From Anthostomella pinea (Eukaryota; Ascomycota; Sordariomycetes; Xylariales; Xylariaceae), in NCBI GenBank assembly GCA_963556695.1, contig CAUWAG010000006.1, positions 2,356,001 to 2,420,000 of the forward strand: a DNA stretch of 64,000 bases, written 5' to 3'. Below the pieces are notes generated by a model that ran no database searches, was not told where the DNA came from, and saw only the letters and a program-made list of their open reading frames with translations. Shown piece after piece: positions 11,224-22,220 of this stretch (the stretch's first letter is position 1; each line of letters begins with the position of its first letter). The position numbers were made by a program, and so were the translations under genes.

Positions 11224-12895
11224 TCAGCCTTCCGCTCCTTTTGGCGCTGGCTCTTGTGCATGTGCACCATCATTCAGCCCATATTCTGTCTTGAGCTCCG
11301 TGCTAAGGGCGAAGTGCCTCTCCATACCAACCAACAACAGGCCTAACGCACTGATACCCAGGCCAAACCACCAGACAGCGTTGAGGCTCCTCGTGTATAC
11401 TGCCCTCACCTCGCCCAAAGTGGTATCGTCTATCATGCCAGTACCATCCGAAGCTCGACTGGCGAAAGAATAAGCACCGCCGCTTGCCAGCTGGTTTCGC
11501 AATGCGGGAGACTCAATGGAAGACAGGTTGTTGTCGAGGACTGCATTGAAGATGATAGAAGCAGTCGTCACGCCCCAAGTAAAACCGTATGTTTTGATAG
11601 AGGAGAACACTGCCGTTGCAGATGCTACGTCTGGCTCTGGCAAAACGGCCAAGATTGCCGGGAGGGTTGTAGATACCGGTAGCGTAGGGCCGAGTCCTGC
11701 CGAAGCGATGAGTTGGAAGAACGCCCACGCCACTTTTGGTGTGCGGTAATCGAGGATCGTGAAGAGTCCGTAGCCAATAACCGATAATGCGAACGCTGTT
11801 GCATGTATCGGCCAGTAGGCGCCGAATTTGCCGAGGAGAACACCGCCAACAGCAGCAAACAGTGGTATGCCGATAGTGGTGGGAAGAAAATATATGCCCG
11901 AACTGGCGACTGTCGTCCCAACGACACCTTGGAAATAGATGGGTAGGAAGAATCCTAACGTTTGGAGACCAACAGCAGACAAAAAGGTCAGGGCATATCC
12001 TGCCACTGACGTTCGGTTGCTGAAGAGCCTTGTTGGCACACTATCATTGTTCTGACAGGTGGAGAAATGCTGTTGAAGATGGAAGCATATCCATCCGACA
12101 ATGCCTAGCACCAGTGGAAGAATGATGCGCTACAATGACCAGGGGTAGTCTATGCCTCCTGTATCCAGACCGAAAAGCAGAGATATTATGCTTGGGGTAA
12201 AAATGAGGTTTCCCAGGTAATCCAGTCTCTTCATGTCATGAGAGCCGCTGTCGCCTGTTTCGACCTTCATAAACAAGATAACGCTGATCAAAGGTAGTAC
12301 GCAAATGGGAATGTTGAGGTAGAACATCCAGCGCCAGTTGCCCGCCTGGGCTAGAAGACCTCCAATAACAGGGCCAAGGCCAGCAGCAATGCCGGCGAAG
12401 GCATTGACAATACCGAGGTACTTGCCGCGGTCGCGGAGAGGCACTAGGTCACATCATACGATGTCGATCAAGACGTATATGCCACCGGCGCCAACACCTT
12501 GAACTGTCCTCCCAGCGATAAGGGTAGCAGCGTTCCGTGCACCACCTGCGATGCCACTGCCGACAACGAAAAAAAACAATAGACGCAACAAGAGGATATT
12601 TGCGTCCGAGTATGTTGAACAGCTGGCCGACAAGGGGTTGAAGTACCGACGAGGCGAATACAAACGAGTTGGCTATCCAAACGTATTGCGTGGAGCCACC
12701 AATCTCCTGGATGATCGTCGGCAGTGCTGGAGGGATAATGATCACATCGATTGCTGAAATGAAGGCGAGAAGACTGAGGGCGAGAATGACTAGTCAGAAC
12801 TGGAGTGGATGGCCAGACGATAACCCCCCCCTGTCCTGGATTTCTGATATGTGCGGTTCGATCGGTAGACCATTGGCCTGAGACTCGACGACCAT
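11224..12895 (-). pseudogene. DHA2-type MFS transporter, disrupted by three stops and a homopolymer frameshift
   Basis: Remains of a 14-helix drug:H+ antiporter of the major facilitator superfamily, a plasma-membrane exporter type often linked to secondary metabolism. Reading starts at ATG 12895 (MVVESQANGLPIEP). Family landmarks appear in order: LVILALSLLAFISAIDV (helix 1), STQYVWIANSFVFASSVLQP, AGRTVQGVGAGGIYVLIDI (motif B/C region), RGKYLGIVNAFAGIAAGLGP, GNWRWMFYLNIPI, then a continuous C-terminal half with LQTLGFFLPIYFQG. Breaks on the coding strand are TGA at 12796-12794 (after HPLQF, where tryptophan is usual), an 8-T run at 12576-12569 that needs 7 to stay in frame (IVFF/VVGSGIAGG), TGA at 12456-12454 (before CDLVPLRDRG), and TAG at 12132-12130 (YPWSL stop RII, expected tryptophan). 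It is adjacent to the decayed FAD oxidase, suggesting a common fate. Confidence 0.85.
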
Positions 12896-14248
12896 TTGCG
12901 TAGACTCGAGAGGTGACTGTCTAGGGGATGAGGTAGTAATAAGAGAGAATACATAAGATACGAAACAGACAGAGTGCTGGTGAACAGCCCCAGGGCAACT
13001 GGGCGGCATAAATGCATATGTCCAGAATGCGGTACATCTGATATACCTCACAAGACTTATCTGACATGTAAGGTGACGCCTGGCAGCCTGCAGGGTTCCT
13101 GTGCCCGTGCCCTGCATGCTGGTGGTTGTTGGTGGACGCGAACGTCATCTTGTGCCGCCAGCAATGTTGGATTCACTGCTTTAATGGGCGGAAGGATGTT
13201 TTACGATGTTTTACACCGGAGCTGCATTCCATACCCCGTACAGTAGTCTGCTATGGCGCTTTAATAAGGAGGTCCTGATACCGAAGATGGCCGAATACCG
13301 GTGAGGCGGAGTCGCATCATGGCGGGAAGATAGTTCTTGACGGGACTGATGGCGTGTCTGGTCAAGTCTTATGGCGTCGACCTAGACGGTCTTTAACTTT
13401 GTTCACTTAGAGGGTGGCATTGAACATAGTCACAATTGGTAGAAAGGCTTCTATTTCAGGTTATCAGCGCTATACTACCGACGTCCATCCGCATGGCTTT
13501 CTCTCTGTCACTTCCGTCCCAGGGAGAAGCTAGCTCGCTGGGCAACTCGAGGCTTCGGGCTCCGGACGAGTATCACATGCTATGACCTCGATATCCGACA
13601 CACCGAGGAACAAAAATGGGTGACGCCAGGTAAAACCCGGTTCGCCTCCCAAGTCCTGAATCCCCAACCCGAATAAACTAGAATGACTCCAAGCCGTCAA
13701 CCGACGGGTCCTAGGATATCTGTCCACTTGAACAAAAACCAAGAGCCGGACGAGACGCGTAGACGTAGTTGCTTGCCTCCTCCCCTGGCAGCCTTTCTTC
13801 TCCTCCGACTTTCTTCTTCTTACATGACTTCGTGGCCCTAGCCGAAGCATTGGGGCGTACATGACGTGATCTTCTCTAATGGCATTCCTCCGTGATGGCT
13901 TTTTGTCAAAACGGAGTGGAACTCAGCAAATGGGGATACATGGGGGAATTGGATGTGAGTGCAAGGTGTCGAGGTTCCAGTGGGGATGATGAGAATGATG
14001 ATGGGATGTGAAGGGGTATTGGATTACTAAGGTAGTGAAGGGAATCTATATACACGTGTCTCGTTCGTTCAGTGGATGGCGATCGACAATGGGGTGGTGC
14101 TGAGATTGCGTGGTGCTTGTTCTCTTCCAACATTGTGAGCAAGGCCATGGCGCGTTTGGCTTGCTCGCTGGGAGAATTTCGCATCGCGTATGGTGGGCGG
14201 GGGTGATGTTGGGGGATGAAAGGGAGGCAGGGCGGTTACTTGGTGTCT
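12896..14248. other. Intergenic region, 1.35 kb
   Basis: No gene, RNA or repeat recognised. It holds the 3' region of kap95 and the upstream region of the dead MFS gene. Open frames at 13530-13862 and 13906-14184 (minus) are short, low in complexity and lack domains. Confidence 0.45.
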
Positions 14249-17189
14249 TCAGGTGTGCTGCATAACAGACGACGTGCCGCCCAGTTGGCGCTTAACCTGT
14301 TCACGGGCCCATCGAGCCGTGTCAATGGTACGCGACTGGAATTCACGGTTTGTCTTGGTTTCCTTGATCATGGCCGTTACCCAGTCTTGTCGGAAAGCAT
14401 CTGCCAGCTCGCCGTTGGGGTAGGCATCAGCCAGGTCACTGCCACTCTGTTAGAACGGCGACGCAAGTAGGGAGGACACTACATACCCAATTACACCCAT
14501 CGAAGAACGCATTAGCGACTCGCTCCTGTTCATGTCCTGGGAGATGATATTGAGCAGCTGGAAGATAGTCTGCACGAAAGGTTGCAGCGCTTGGGCTGTC
14601 TGTTGTCAGTAACGAGCGAATTTTATCATTGAAAGGGGGACTCACTCTTGCCACTGATCTTCATAGCACCGATGATACCACCCCAGGCGTCCATGATACC
14701 CTCACGCAGAGAAATAACGTAGTCGTACAGCTCGTACGAACCGTCAGGTGAAGCTGTAACAGTCGCGGCTTGTTGTAACACCTGTGCAACTACGGTCAAG
14801 TATGTCTCGAAATGACCACCGATGGCGCTGGCAATGTCTCCGAAGCACTGGAGGATTGCGGGCTTGAACTGGTTCGAAAGGGCGGTGCTTCTGAGGTTGT
14901 TCAGAAGGTAGTTCATGAAGTGATCACAGTAAGGTTGGCTGCGCTCTCCCATGGACCGGGTAATATCGCTGACCAGGCCAATGGCCATGGAGCAGAGACC
15001 TGGCTCTTCTTGGTTGCCTAGAGCATTGTACAGGAAAGGTGTGAAAGCGTCCATGTACTTGGCAAAGTCCTCTTCCATAGCGTTCGCCAGTCCACTGATG
15101 GTGGCGAAAATTGCTTCAGGGACACTAGACTTTCCGCCCACGGTGTTCAAAACTTGGAGAGCAACTTGCATGATCTTGTCACCTTGGGGTGAGATCTCCT
15201 TCTCCAGTCGTTGGATGATGGCCTGAAGAACAGTGCTTAGACTAGTCTGCATCTCTTCCAGGGCAATCTTGTCTTCGATGCTGACAACCTGGCTTTGGAG
15301 AGGAATAGTCTCCTCGAGGCGCTTAATGATCACGTCTGAAAGCTGCGCAACTGAAGGGAAGCTGTCCGTTGCAGCATGCAGGACGAGCGCACTAAGCACC
15401 TCATAAGAGGTAGTACGGACAGTAGTTTCCGAGCCTGCCTGTGCAGTGACAGTGAGCAAAGTCTGGACGCTTTGGTTGAAATGAGGCGTGAAGGGGTTCT
15501 GCGCAGCCTCGAAATCACCAGAGAAGCGCTCTGCCAGGTTCATAAGTGCCCAGCAGCAAGAGGCGGCCATCTTGACATCATGTACACCAGCAAATAGCGA
15601 TCGAATCAAGGGATCCAGGTGGGTGTTTGGATCAATGGCCTCCGAGCAGGCCTCGGTGATCCGGCCCAGAGCGTAGGCTGTCGAGTCCTTGACCATCGTA
15701 TGGCTGTCTTCCATCATGCTGATCAGGATAGGCAGGGCCTGCTTCACGATGGGCTCCAAGACCTTCTCGTCGGGTCCCTCCATGATAGCACCGAACGCAG
15801 CCACCGCAGCCTCCCTATAATGCCAATCCTCAGATCGAAGGTGTGCCTCGACGAACTGGATAACGGGTGGAATGATGTTGGGTCCCACAGCCTGTGAGTA
15901 GAGCTGGAGACATTGGTATGCGGCGCGAGCAGTGTTATACTCGTCGTCTGTGGCATCCTCATCTTGCTTGGTGAGAAGCGTTAAGAGAGTGGGCACCACC
16001 TCACCCGTCGCAACACGCGCAAAGTTGTAAAAGGGCCGCATCTGATCGGAACTGTCGACCTGTCGCGAAGCACCGTTAGTCGAGTTTCCTCTTCATCCAC
16101 TTCTCAATGACAACATACCTGAGCGTTGTCCTCCTCGATGTTGATCTCCTCCTCGCATACAGTGCTCCAGAATTCCACAGCGAGTTTCGCGACATCCTCA
16201 TCCTCATTCTTCATGCCTAGAATCGTGAGACCGAAGAGGGCCTTCTCCATATAGAAGCGCATATTCTCGTAGTAGAGAGCCATGATGCGGTTGAGACAGC
16301 CAAAGGCACCTTGCTGTATCCGCGAGTCCTCAGCCTGTGTAGCCTCGCAAACGACCTGCATAATGTAGTTTCTCTCGCCTTCATGCTTGAAGTTGTTGCC
16401 CACAAACTCCAGAGAGTCGCCGAGCGCGGAGATCGCAGAGAGACGGACTTCGCCGTTGGTCTCCTCCTTGCGAGCGCCTTGCACGACAGCAGTCAGAATG
16501 GCGTTGGAGTGGGTGATCAGGGCAGTTCGCAGTTCGGCATCCTGGCTTTCGCAAATGTAACCGATACACGTCAGGGAAGCCTGCTTTTGGTGAGGCGCTC
16601 CGCTGCTAACGTTTTGCACCAAGACCCCGAGCAGGTCGGTCCACTGGTCTCTGGGAAGCTCGATGATAGCGATGGCGGCAATGACCTGGGCGGCGGCGTT
16701 GCCAGCTTGTGCGTTGTTGGACGACAGGGTCTGGAGCACGAGCTCCTTGACGCGGGTCTTGGTCTCCTGATCTGTCTGCTGCAACCATTTGGCTTGTAGT
16801 TCGTGCTGTCGTGCATACTCGCGGGCACTGAAAGCGTTCTTCAGGGCGAGACCGGCTGCGACTCGGATATTGCCTTCGGAGTTCTCGTCGGCCAAGGCCT
16901 GGACCAGGGTGGCCAAGTAAAGGGACTATAGCAAGGAGAGGAAAATCAGCTACAGTAAAGGGTCGCGAATGCGACAGACGGTGCGATGGGACTTACGAAA
17001 TTGTTCTGGGCGGCTTGGGATAGTTGTTGCTCGGCGCCATTGCGCGTAGCCGCGTCTGAGGGAGGGGGAAGGGTCAGCACGTGAAATCAGGAGAATGTTG
17101 CAGCTGCAGAGGTGGGGGACGGTGTTTGGCGACTCACCCGGAGACAGCGAGTTGCTGAGGACAGCGTTGATATCACCGTTTTCAGCCAT
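14249..17189 (-). CDS. kap95: Importin subunit beta-1 (karyopherin Kap95)
   Basis: Nuclear import receptor that carries importin-alpha/NLS cargo through the pore and is released by Ran-GTP. Six exons join in phase: 17189-17138, 17055-16997, 16925-16119, 16059-14646, 14595-14487 and 14438-14249, giving 876 aa, the usual size for the family (861 in yeast). The start is MAENGDINAVLSNSLSPG. HEAT repeats run throughout, with the conserved early stretch SLYLATLVQALADENSEGN and the acidic loop EEINIEEDNAQ. The C-terminus ends RWAREQVKRQL. All donors are canonical (GTGAGT, GTAAGT, GTATGT). The model is intact. Confidence 0.94.
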
Positions 17190-18514
17190 ATTGTCGACTC
17201 AACTGGCTGTTCCTCAAGTTTGTGGAGGATCCAGGATGGCGGATTTTGTCGATGGCGGGCCTGTGGGTTTGGAAGGGGGAGAGGAGCACGGAGGTGGTCT
17301 GCCAGAAGCGTGACTGTTGACGGGTGGAAGAAGGAGTGAAAGAATGGTCGCCTCTGAATTTATGGAGGATGGACCAAGATACCGCAGACGATTGTCCGAT
17401 GGTGGAAGAAAGGGATCGAAAAGGAGAATAGAATGGTGCAGAAATGCAGAAATGCAGAATTGCAGAGAAGTCGTCGGTGGATAGTTTGGAGTCTGCGCCG
17501 GTAGCAGGTTCAGGGCCGTCAGATCGGTCCACGGGTAGGGTCTCCTGCGCAGGCGCTGCTAGGCGGTAGGTGGTAGGCGGTAGGCGGGCGAGATGCGAGC
17601 GGGTCCCTTTTTATTTTTGTTGACAATCACAAGCAATGCGGGGGTGCAGCAGGAGCACAGCAACACCGTGAGCTGCACTGATAAATCTTGACGGACCGTT
17701 GGAAAGTCAAAGATGCACTCGAGATTGAGGGGTAAAGTTTCTTCTCTCGACGGTGCTGTCCTGATTTCCTTGATTCCCGTGAGCCGCAGGTAGGTGAATA
17801 TGCTCCTGTCAACGGCGTGTATTGACTTTGGCTGTTGATCGAGAATATGAGGTGTGGACACAATCTACGGTGAGAGGTGAAGGCGGCAAAGGGATCGAGA
17901 TAATTATTTGCACAAGCATTAGCATTACATTCCATCAAATGACCGCGATTCCCCGCTGAGTCCGCTGCAAATCATTCTGTCAACGGCCATTAGTGGGACT
18001 TGGCATAGGGCGCTAGGCGGCGGCTCAGTGGGGCAAAGTTATGACCACTTGTAAATTCCATGGGATGTTTGCGGGAGCAGGTGCTCGAAACCCTCCGCTC
18101 GCGGCACCTTAATCACAACTGAGAATGTTGCAAGCACAGATCTCATCTCATCCGCTCTTCTACAATATTCATAAAAAATATACATAAAGACCGCCAATAC
18201 AATGAACACATGTAGTGGCGAGACATGCCCAAGGGATATGTTCCATTCAACAAGAATTTTGTCTTTGTAATAAACATGCTCGGTTGCAATTGTGTAAAGG
18301 TGCCAAATAACGATGATAGCCCCCCACATGCTCCAGATGCTTGGCCATGAATGCACCAACCTACTACGACCTACCATGCCTGAATATGCGATAGCGAAGT
18401 AGCGGAGCCATATACGCCTTGTAACGGTGGGTGGCTGTGGTTGGGTTAATGAGCGACTTTCTGTCCCCTATCCCGGCCCGGGCGCAGCTTTTCCTGCTCA
18501 TCCATCGCTCGCAT
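17190..18514. other. Intergenic region with kap95 promoter and a short GGTAGGC repeat
   Basis: The 5' region of kap95 carries purine-rich and GCAGAAAT-type short repeats near 17430-17465. At about 17560-17590 there is a small tandem of GGTAGGY units (ggtaggtggtaggcggtaggcgg). No clear gene is seen apart from the doubtful small ORF listed separately. Confidence 0.45.
18039..18377 (-). CDS. Possible small hydrophobic protein, unrecognised
   Basis: An open frame of 112 codons starting with ATG. It has two hydrophobic stretches that could be membrane segments (around MWGAIIVIWHLYTIA and LHVFIVLAVFMYIFYEY). I know no family for it. It sits just downstream of leu4 and may overlap that gene's 3' UTR. 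It could equally be a chance frame; there is no splice or codon evidence either way. Confidence 0.18.
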   Translation of the reverse strand: MVGRSRLVHSWPSIWSMWGAIIVIWHLYTIATEHVYYKDKILVEWNISLGHVSPLHVFIVLAVFMYIFYEYCRRADEMRSVLATFSVVIKVPRAEGFEHLLPQTSHGIYKWS

Positions 18515-20643
18515 TTACATGCCGTTGGCCTTCGCTTCCAGCACCTTGACCGTCTCAGATACTTCATCTTGAGACTTGGTAGGCCCGTTGGTAGCACTCG
18601 GCACCTTCATACCACTTCCGTTTATATCCAGCTCCTGATCGAGGGATCGTTTCGGCGCGTGTTTCGACAGGATCGGGCTGCCAGGTCTGCTGAGAACGAA
18701 CTGCGCATAACATCGTCAAGACTGCTAAGCCATTAGGGAAGATCAGGGCGGGGACTTACGTTGCTCGCTGCACCCAGAAGAGCGATCAAGGAGCTCTGGA
18801 CCACGTCCTCATGAATGCCTATACCCCATACCTTCTGCGCCGAGCCAGATGTGCACTCAATATACGTGGCCGCCTTCACTTCCCGTCCGCCTCCGATGGC
18901 ATGCTCCTTATAGTCGGCGACATCGAGGTCGATGCCCACTCCCTTCAAGGCATTAGCTAAAGAGGAGATGGGACCGTTACCGCGACCCTCCAACTGATAC
19001 TCTTTTCCATCGATGGCCACGACACCCTTGAAGACACGTCCCAGGTTCTTAGTATCCTGAGTCTTGCCTGGTTCGGGCGGAACAGGTGATGTCGACCGGT
19101 CGACCGAGATTGAATAGTCGACAATGTTGAAACGCGGGTGATCGCGCAGGAAGTACGTCTGCTCAAACAGATCGGTAATCTCGGCTGACAAGAGCTCTCT
19201 CCCGAGCTCGTCTGCCTTCTTCTGTACCACCTTGCTGAAGGCGATTTGCAGGCCCCGAGGTAGATCAAGCTCGAGTTTGCGAAGGATGATCCAAGCGGCA
19301 CCTCCCTTGCCACTTTGTGAGTTGACGCGAATGATAGCCTCGTATGTACGACCGATATCTTGGGGGTCCAGAGGCAGATACGGCATCTGCCACGTGTCCT
19401 CGTAGGCTTTGCCTTCCCTTTCCCGGTTCACGAACCCCTTTTTGATGGCATCCTGGTGGGAACCACTGAACGCACATACGACAAGGGATCCGCCGTATGG
19501 AGCTCGAGGATGGATGGGAATCTTGTTGCAAACCTCGACAGTGTCGATGACGCGGTTGAGATCAGAGAAGTCGATGTTGGGATGGATACCCTGAGTGTAG
19601 AGATTCAGAGCCAAAGTAACCAGATCAACATTGCCAGTCCGCTCACCGTTACCAAATAGACATCCTTCTACCCGGTCGGCGCCTGCCATCTGAGCAAGCT
19701 CGGCGGCCGCAACAGCACAGCCACGGTCATTATGCGGGTGGAGGGAGACGCAAATCTTCTCCCGCTCGCTGATGTTTGTACAGAAGTATTCGATCTGGTC
19801 GGCGTAGACGTTCGGCGTGGCCATCTCGACGGTCGCAGGCAGGTTGAAGATAATGGGGTTCTCGACTGTGGGTTCCCAGGCGGCTTTGACAGCTTCACAG
19901 ACCTGAATGACGAATTCAGGGCTGCTGTCTGAGAAACACTCGGGGCTGAACTCGAAGGCCCATTCCGTACCAGCCTGGTCGGGGTCGTCCTTGGTGATGG
20001 AGCGGGCGTACTTGGCGCATGCTACTGCACGCTCGATGGTTTCTTCCTCTGTGAAACCGAACACAACGCGCCGGAAGCATTCGCTCGTGGCAAGGTAGAT
20101 GTGCAGGAGGGCCTTCTTGGCGCCCTTGAGGGAGTCGACGGTACGGCGGATGAGGTCTTCTCGGCAGGGCGCAAGGACTTGCAGCCAAACATCGTCGGGC
20201 ACAACGCCTGGGGTCTCGACTAGGCGTCGCGTGAAGTCGAAGTCGGTTTGCGACGCCGAGGGGAAGGAGACCTCAATCTCCTTGTATCCCAGCTCGACCA
20301 GCATCTTGAAGTATCTCCATTTCTCCTCGCCGTTCTGTCGCAATTCATGTCAGCCCACGCTCGAGAGGGTTGGGGAACAGCGTGCACGGACCATTGGGTC
20401 GACCAAGCTCTGGTTGCCATCTCTAAGGTCGGTAGCCAGCCATCGCGGCGGCTTGTCGATGGTTCTAGACGGCCATTGACGGTTCGGGAGGTTCAATGGG
20501 GTAAACCTGTTGTACTTTTTGGACGGATCCTTGAGCCTGACATAGGGAACTCGGGTGTTAGATGGTTTATTTCCAAATACTGGGTTCTACCAGCCATTGG
20601 GTGTTTGTGCATGGAGTTATGGCCACAAAACTTACATCGGCAT
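18515..20643 (-). CDS. leu4: 2-isopropylmalate synthase (leucine biosynthesis)
   Basis: Condenses acetyl-CoA with 2-ketoisovalerate, the first committed step to leucine. Four exons join in phase: 20643-20636 (only 8 nt, MPM), 20536-20392, 20334-18760 and 18700-18515, giving 637 aa. The catalytic TIM barrel starts with [16 protein letters not shown] (metal/acceptor site) and includes [19 protein letters not shown] (metal-binding His pair) and [11 protein letters not shown]. The C-terminal LeuA regulatory domain follows, with [22 protein letters not shown] and [17 protein letters not shown]; feedback by leucine is expected there. The final exon gives a family-typical tail [10 protein letters not shown] and ends in KANGM. 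Intron 2 uses an unusual GTCCGT donor, but the join [14 protein letters not shown] is exactly the family sequence. Three Gcn4/CPC-1 sites lie upstream. Confidence 0.95.
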
Positions 20644-20687
20644 CGTGGGAACACGCTCGGGATGTGCGCAGGCAGGTTGACGAGGTT

Positions 20688-20902
20688 GACTCAACGCGGG
20701 GCAAAAAAGGGTTTGGCAGCAATGGAGGGGTTGTGCGTTGGTTCAGTGAGGGGCAAACGTGGCTTTGCAGTATCCCAGGGAATGAAGCAATCCAGGCCGG
20801 TCTGTAAACTTATCTTCCACAAACATACACTGGAGTAATAGCAGTTCAGTCAGGGTCTCTTCAGGTTGAAATTCTTATTATTGAGTCAGAGGTTGTGAGT
20901 CA
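20688..20902. promoter_or_regulatory. Three perfect Gcn4/CPC-1 boxes upstream of leu4
   Basis: The 7-mer TGACTCA (or its complement TGAGTCA) occurs at 20688-20694, 20882-20888 and 20896-20902, that is 45, 239 and 253 bp upstream of the leu4 start codon. The last two are spaced 14 bp apart. This is the binding sequence of the bZIP activator of general amino-acid control (Gcn4 in yeast, CPC-1/CpcA in moulds), which is known to control leucine genes. Function here is inferred. Confidence 0.72.
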
Positions 20903-22220
20903 GACAACCTTTACAAACGATCAACAAAATATATCAACCCGTTGCCAAGACACGCCCTCCGAAGAACTAGAAAAGCGGCTAGTCCCACATGCCACATGCG
21001 CCGAAGTTTTTCGGCTTCAGACCTCGGGGTGGAGCGGCTCCTCCGTGCTAACACGTCCAGTACATTGCCATTGTGCGCTGTAAGTCCGCTTGAATGGCTC
21101 AAGGAGGCGGGGACCCCTATATCGGAACCTCGAATCCAGGGGCGGCAGAACGTGATGATGGTGCAAGACGTAAGCGCATGCTCACTGCATGATGCAGGTG
21201 ATACTAAGTTGTGCGGGGAGGGAGCGAGAGCGAGACGCACAACTGCGAAGCATTACCTGAGTACCGAGGAGTAACTAGAGGGCATCGACCTGCATCAATG
21301 GCTGGTCAGACGGGACATCAACATCACCGCCGGGCAGCTCGGGGGAAAATCCCATTAGTCCACGCCGTTAATTGCCATGCGTGGTGTGTGTGACGCCTGA
21401 TGTGCGACATGCCAATGAGAGCCACCGATGTCACTGTCACTCACTTACCTTACCGGGCTTTGCGATACAGGGGAACGGGGATCCAAAAGCGCCTTCATGG
21501 GATTTGATATACCTTGACCCTACTGTCAGCCGGCCACTTGAGGGGAGACGGTAACGAGTCTATGCCAATATTTTCCCGTCTTCATTCGTCGTGTACCTAG
21601 TAATGACAAAATACGTTCTCTGATATAAGATCAAAAGCATTGCGCAGACCTCCTTGCAACTGGAATCCTCTGCCAGCTAGATCTTTTTTTCTTCATATAA
21701 AGACTTACCAGCCAGTCACGTATCTGTGTTTTAAGTCATACCCTGAAGCAACCGACTCCATCACACACTCCTCAGTCTAAAAGCGCAGTCCAACTCGGTC
21801 GGCGCACCGGCCTCATTGCTGTTGTGAGAAACTAGGGGAGGGAAGCTGTCCTGATGAAATTTCTCGTTCTCGTAAGTACCAAAAGACCGCGCTACTTTCT
21901 CAGTATGATATGTGTTGCGGTTAACGTCTAATAAGCCCCGAAAGACATGTCGGAATCTCATGCCGCATCTTCAATCAAGCGTTGTATCGCCGAGTTCACC
22001 GCAAGGTCAATAAGAGACATGATGATATACTTGTATGTAGACAGGTAGCAAAATATGGTTATATAGGTATACCGCAAACCACAGACTATAAAACAAGAAA
22101 CAATAAATCTCGCTATATATAAAACCATTCTCATGGAAGCGTCAGGTCATATGCATCTTCTTGATTTCCGTTCCGCCGAACTGCCCAAGTCTCCAGCCAT
22201 TTACACATACCTACCCCTAA
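20903..22220. other. Intergenic region between leu4 and the Zn2Cys6 gene
   Basis: About 1.3 kb upstream of leu4 and downstream of the regulator gene. No gene or RNA recognised; the part near 21980-22130 is A+T-rich and is probably 3' UTR of the regulator. Confidence 0.45.
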
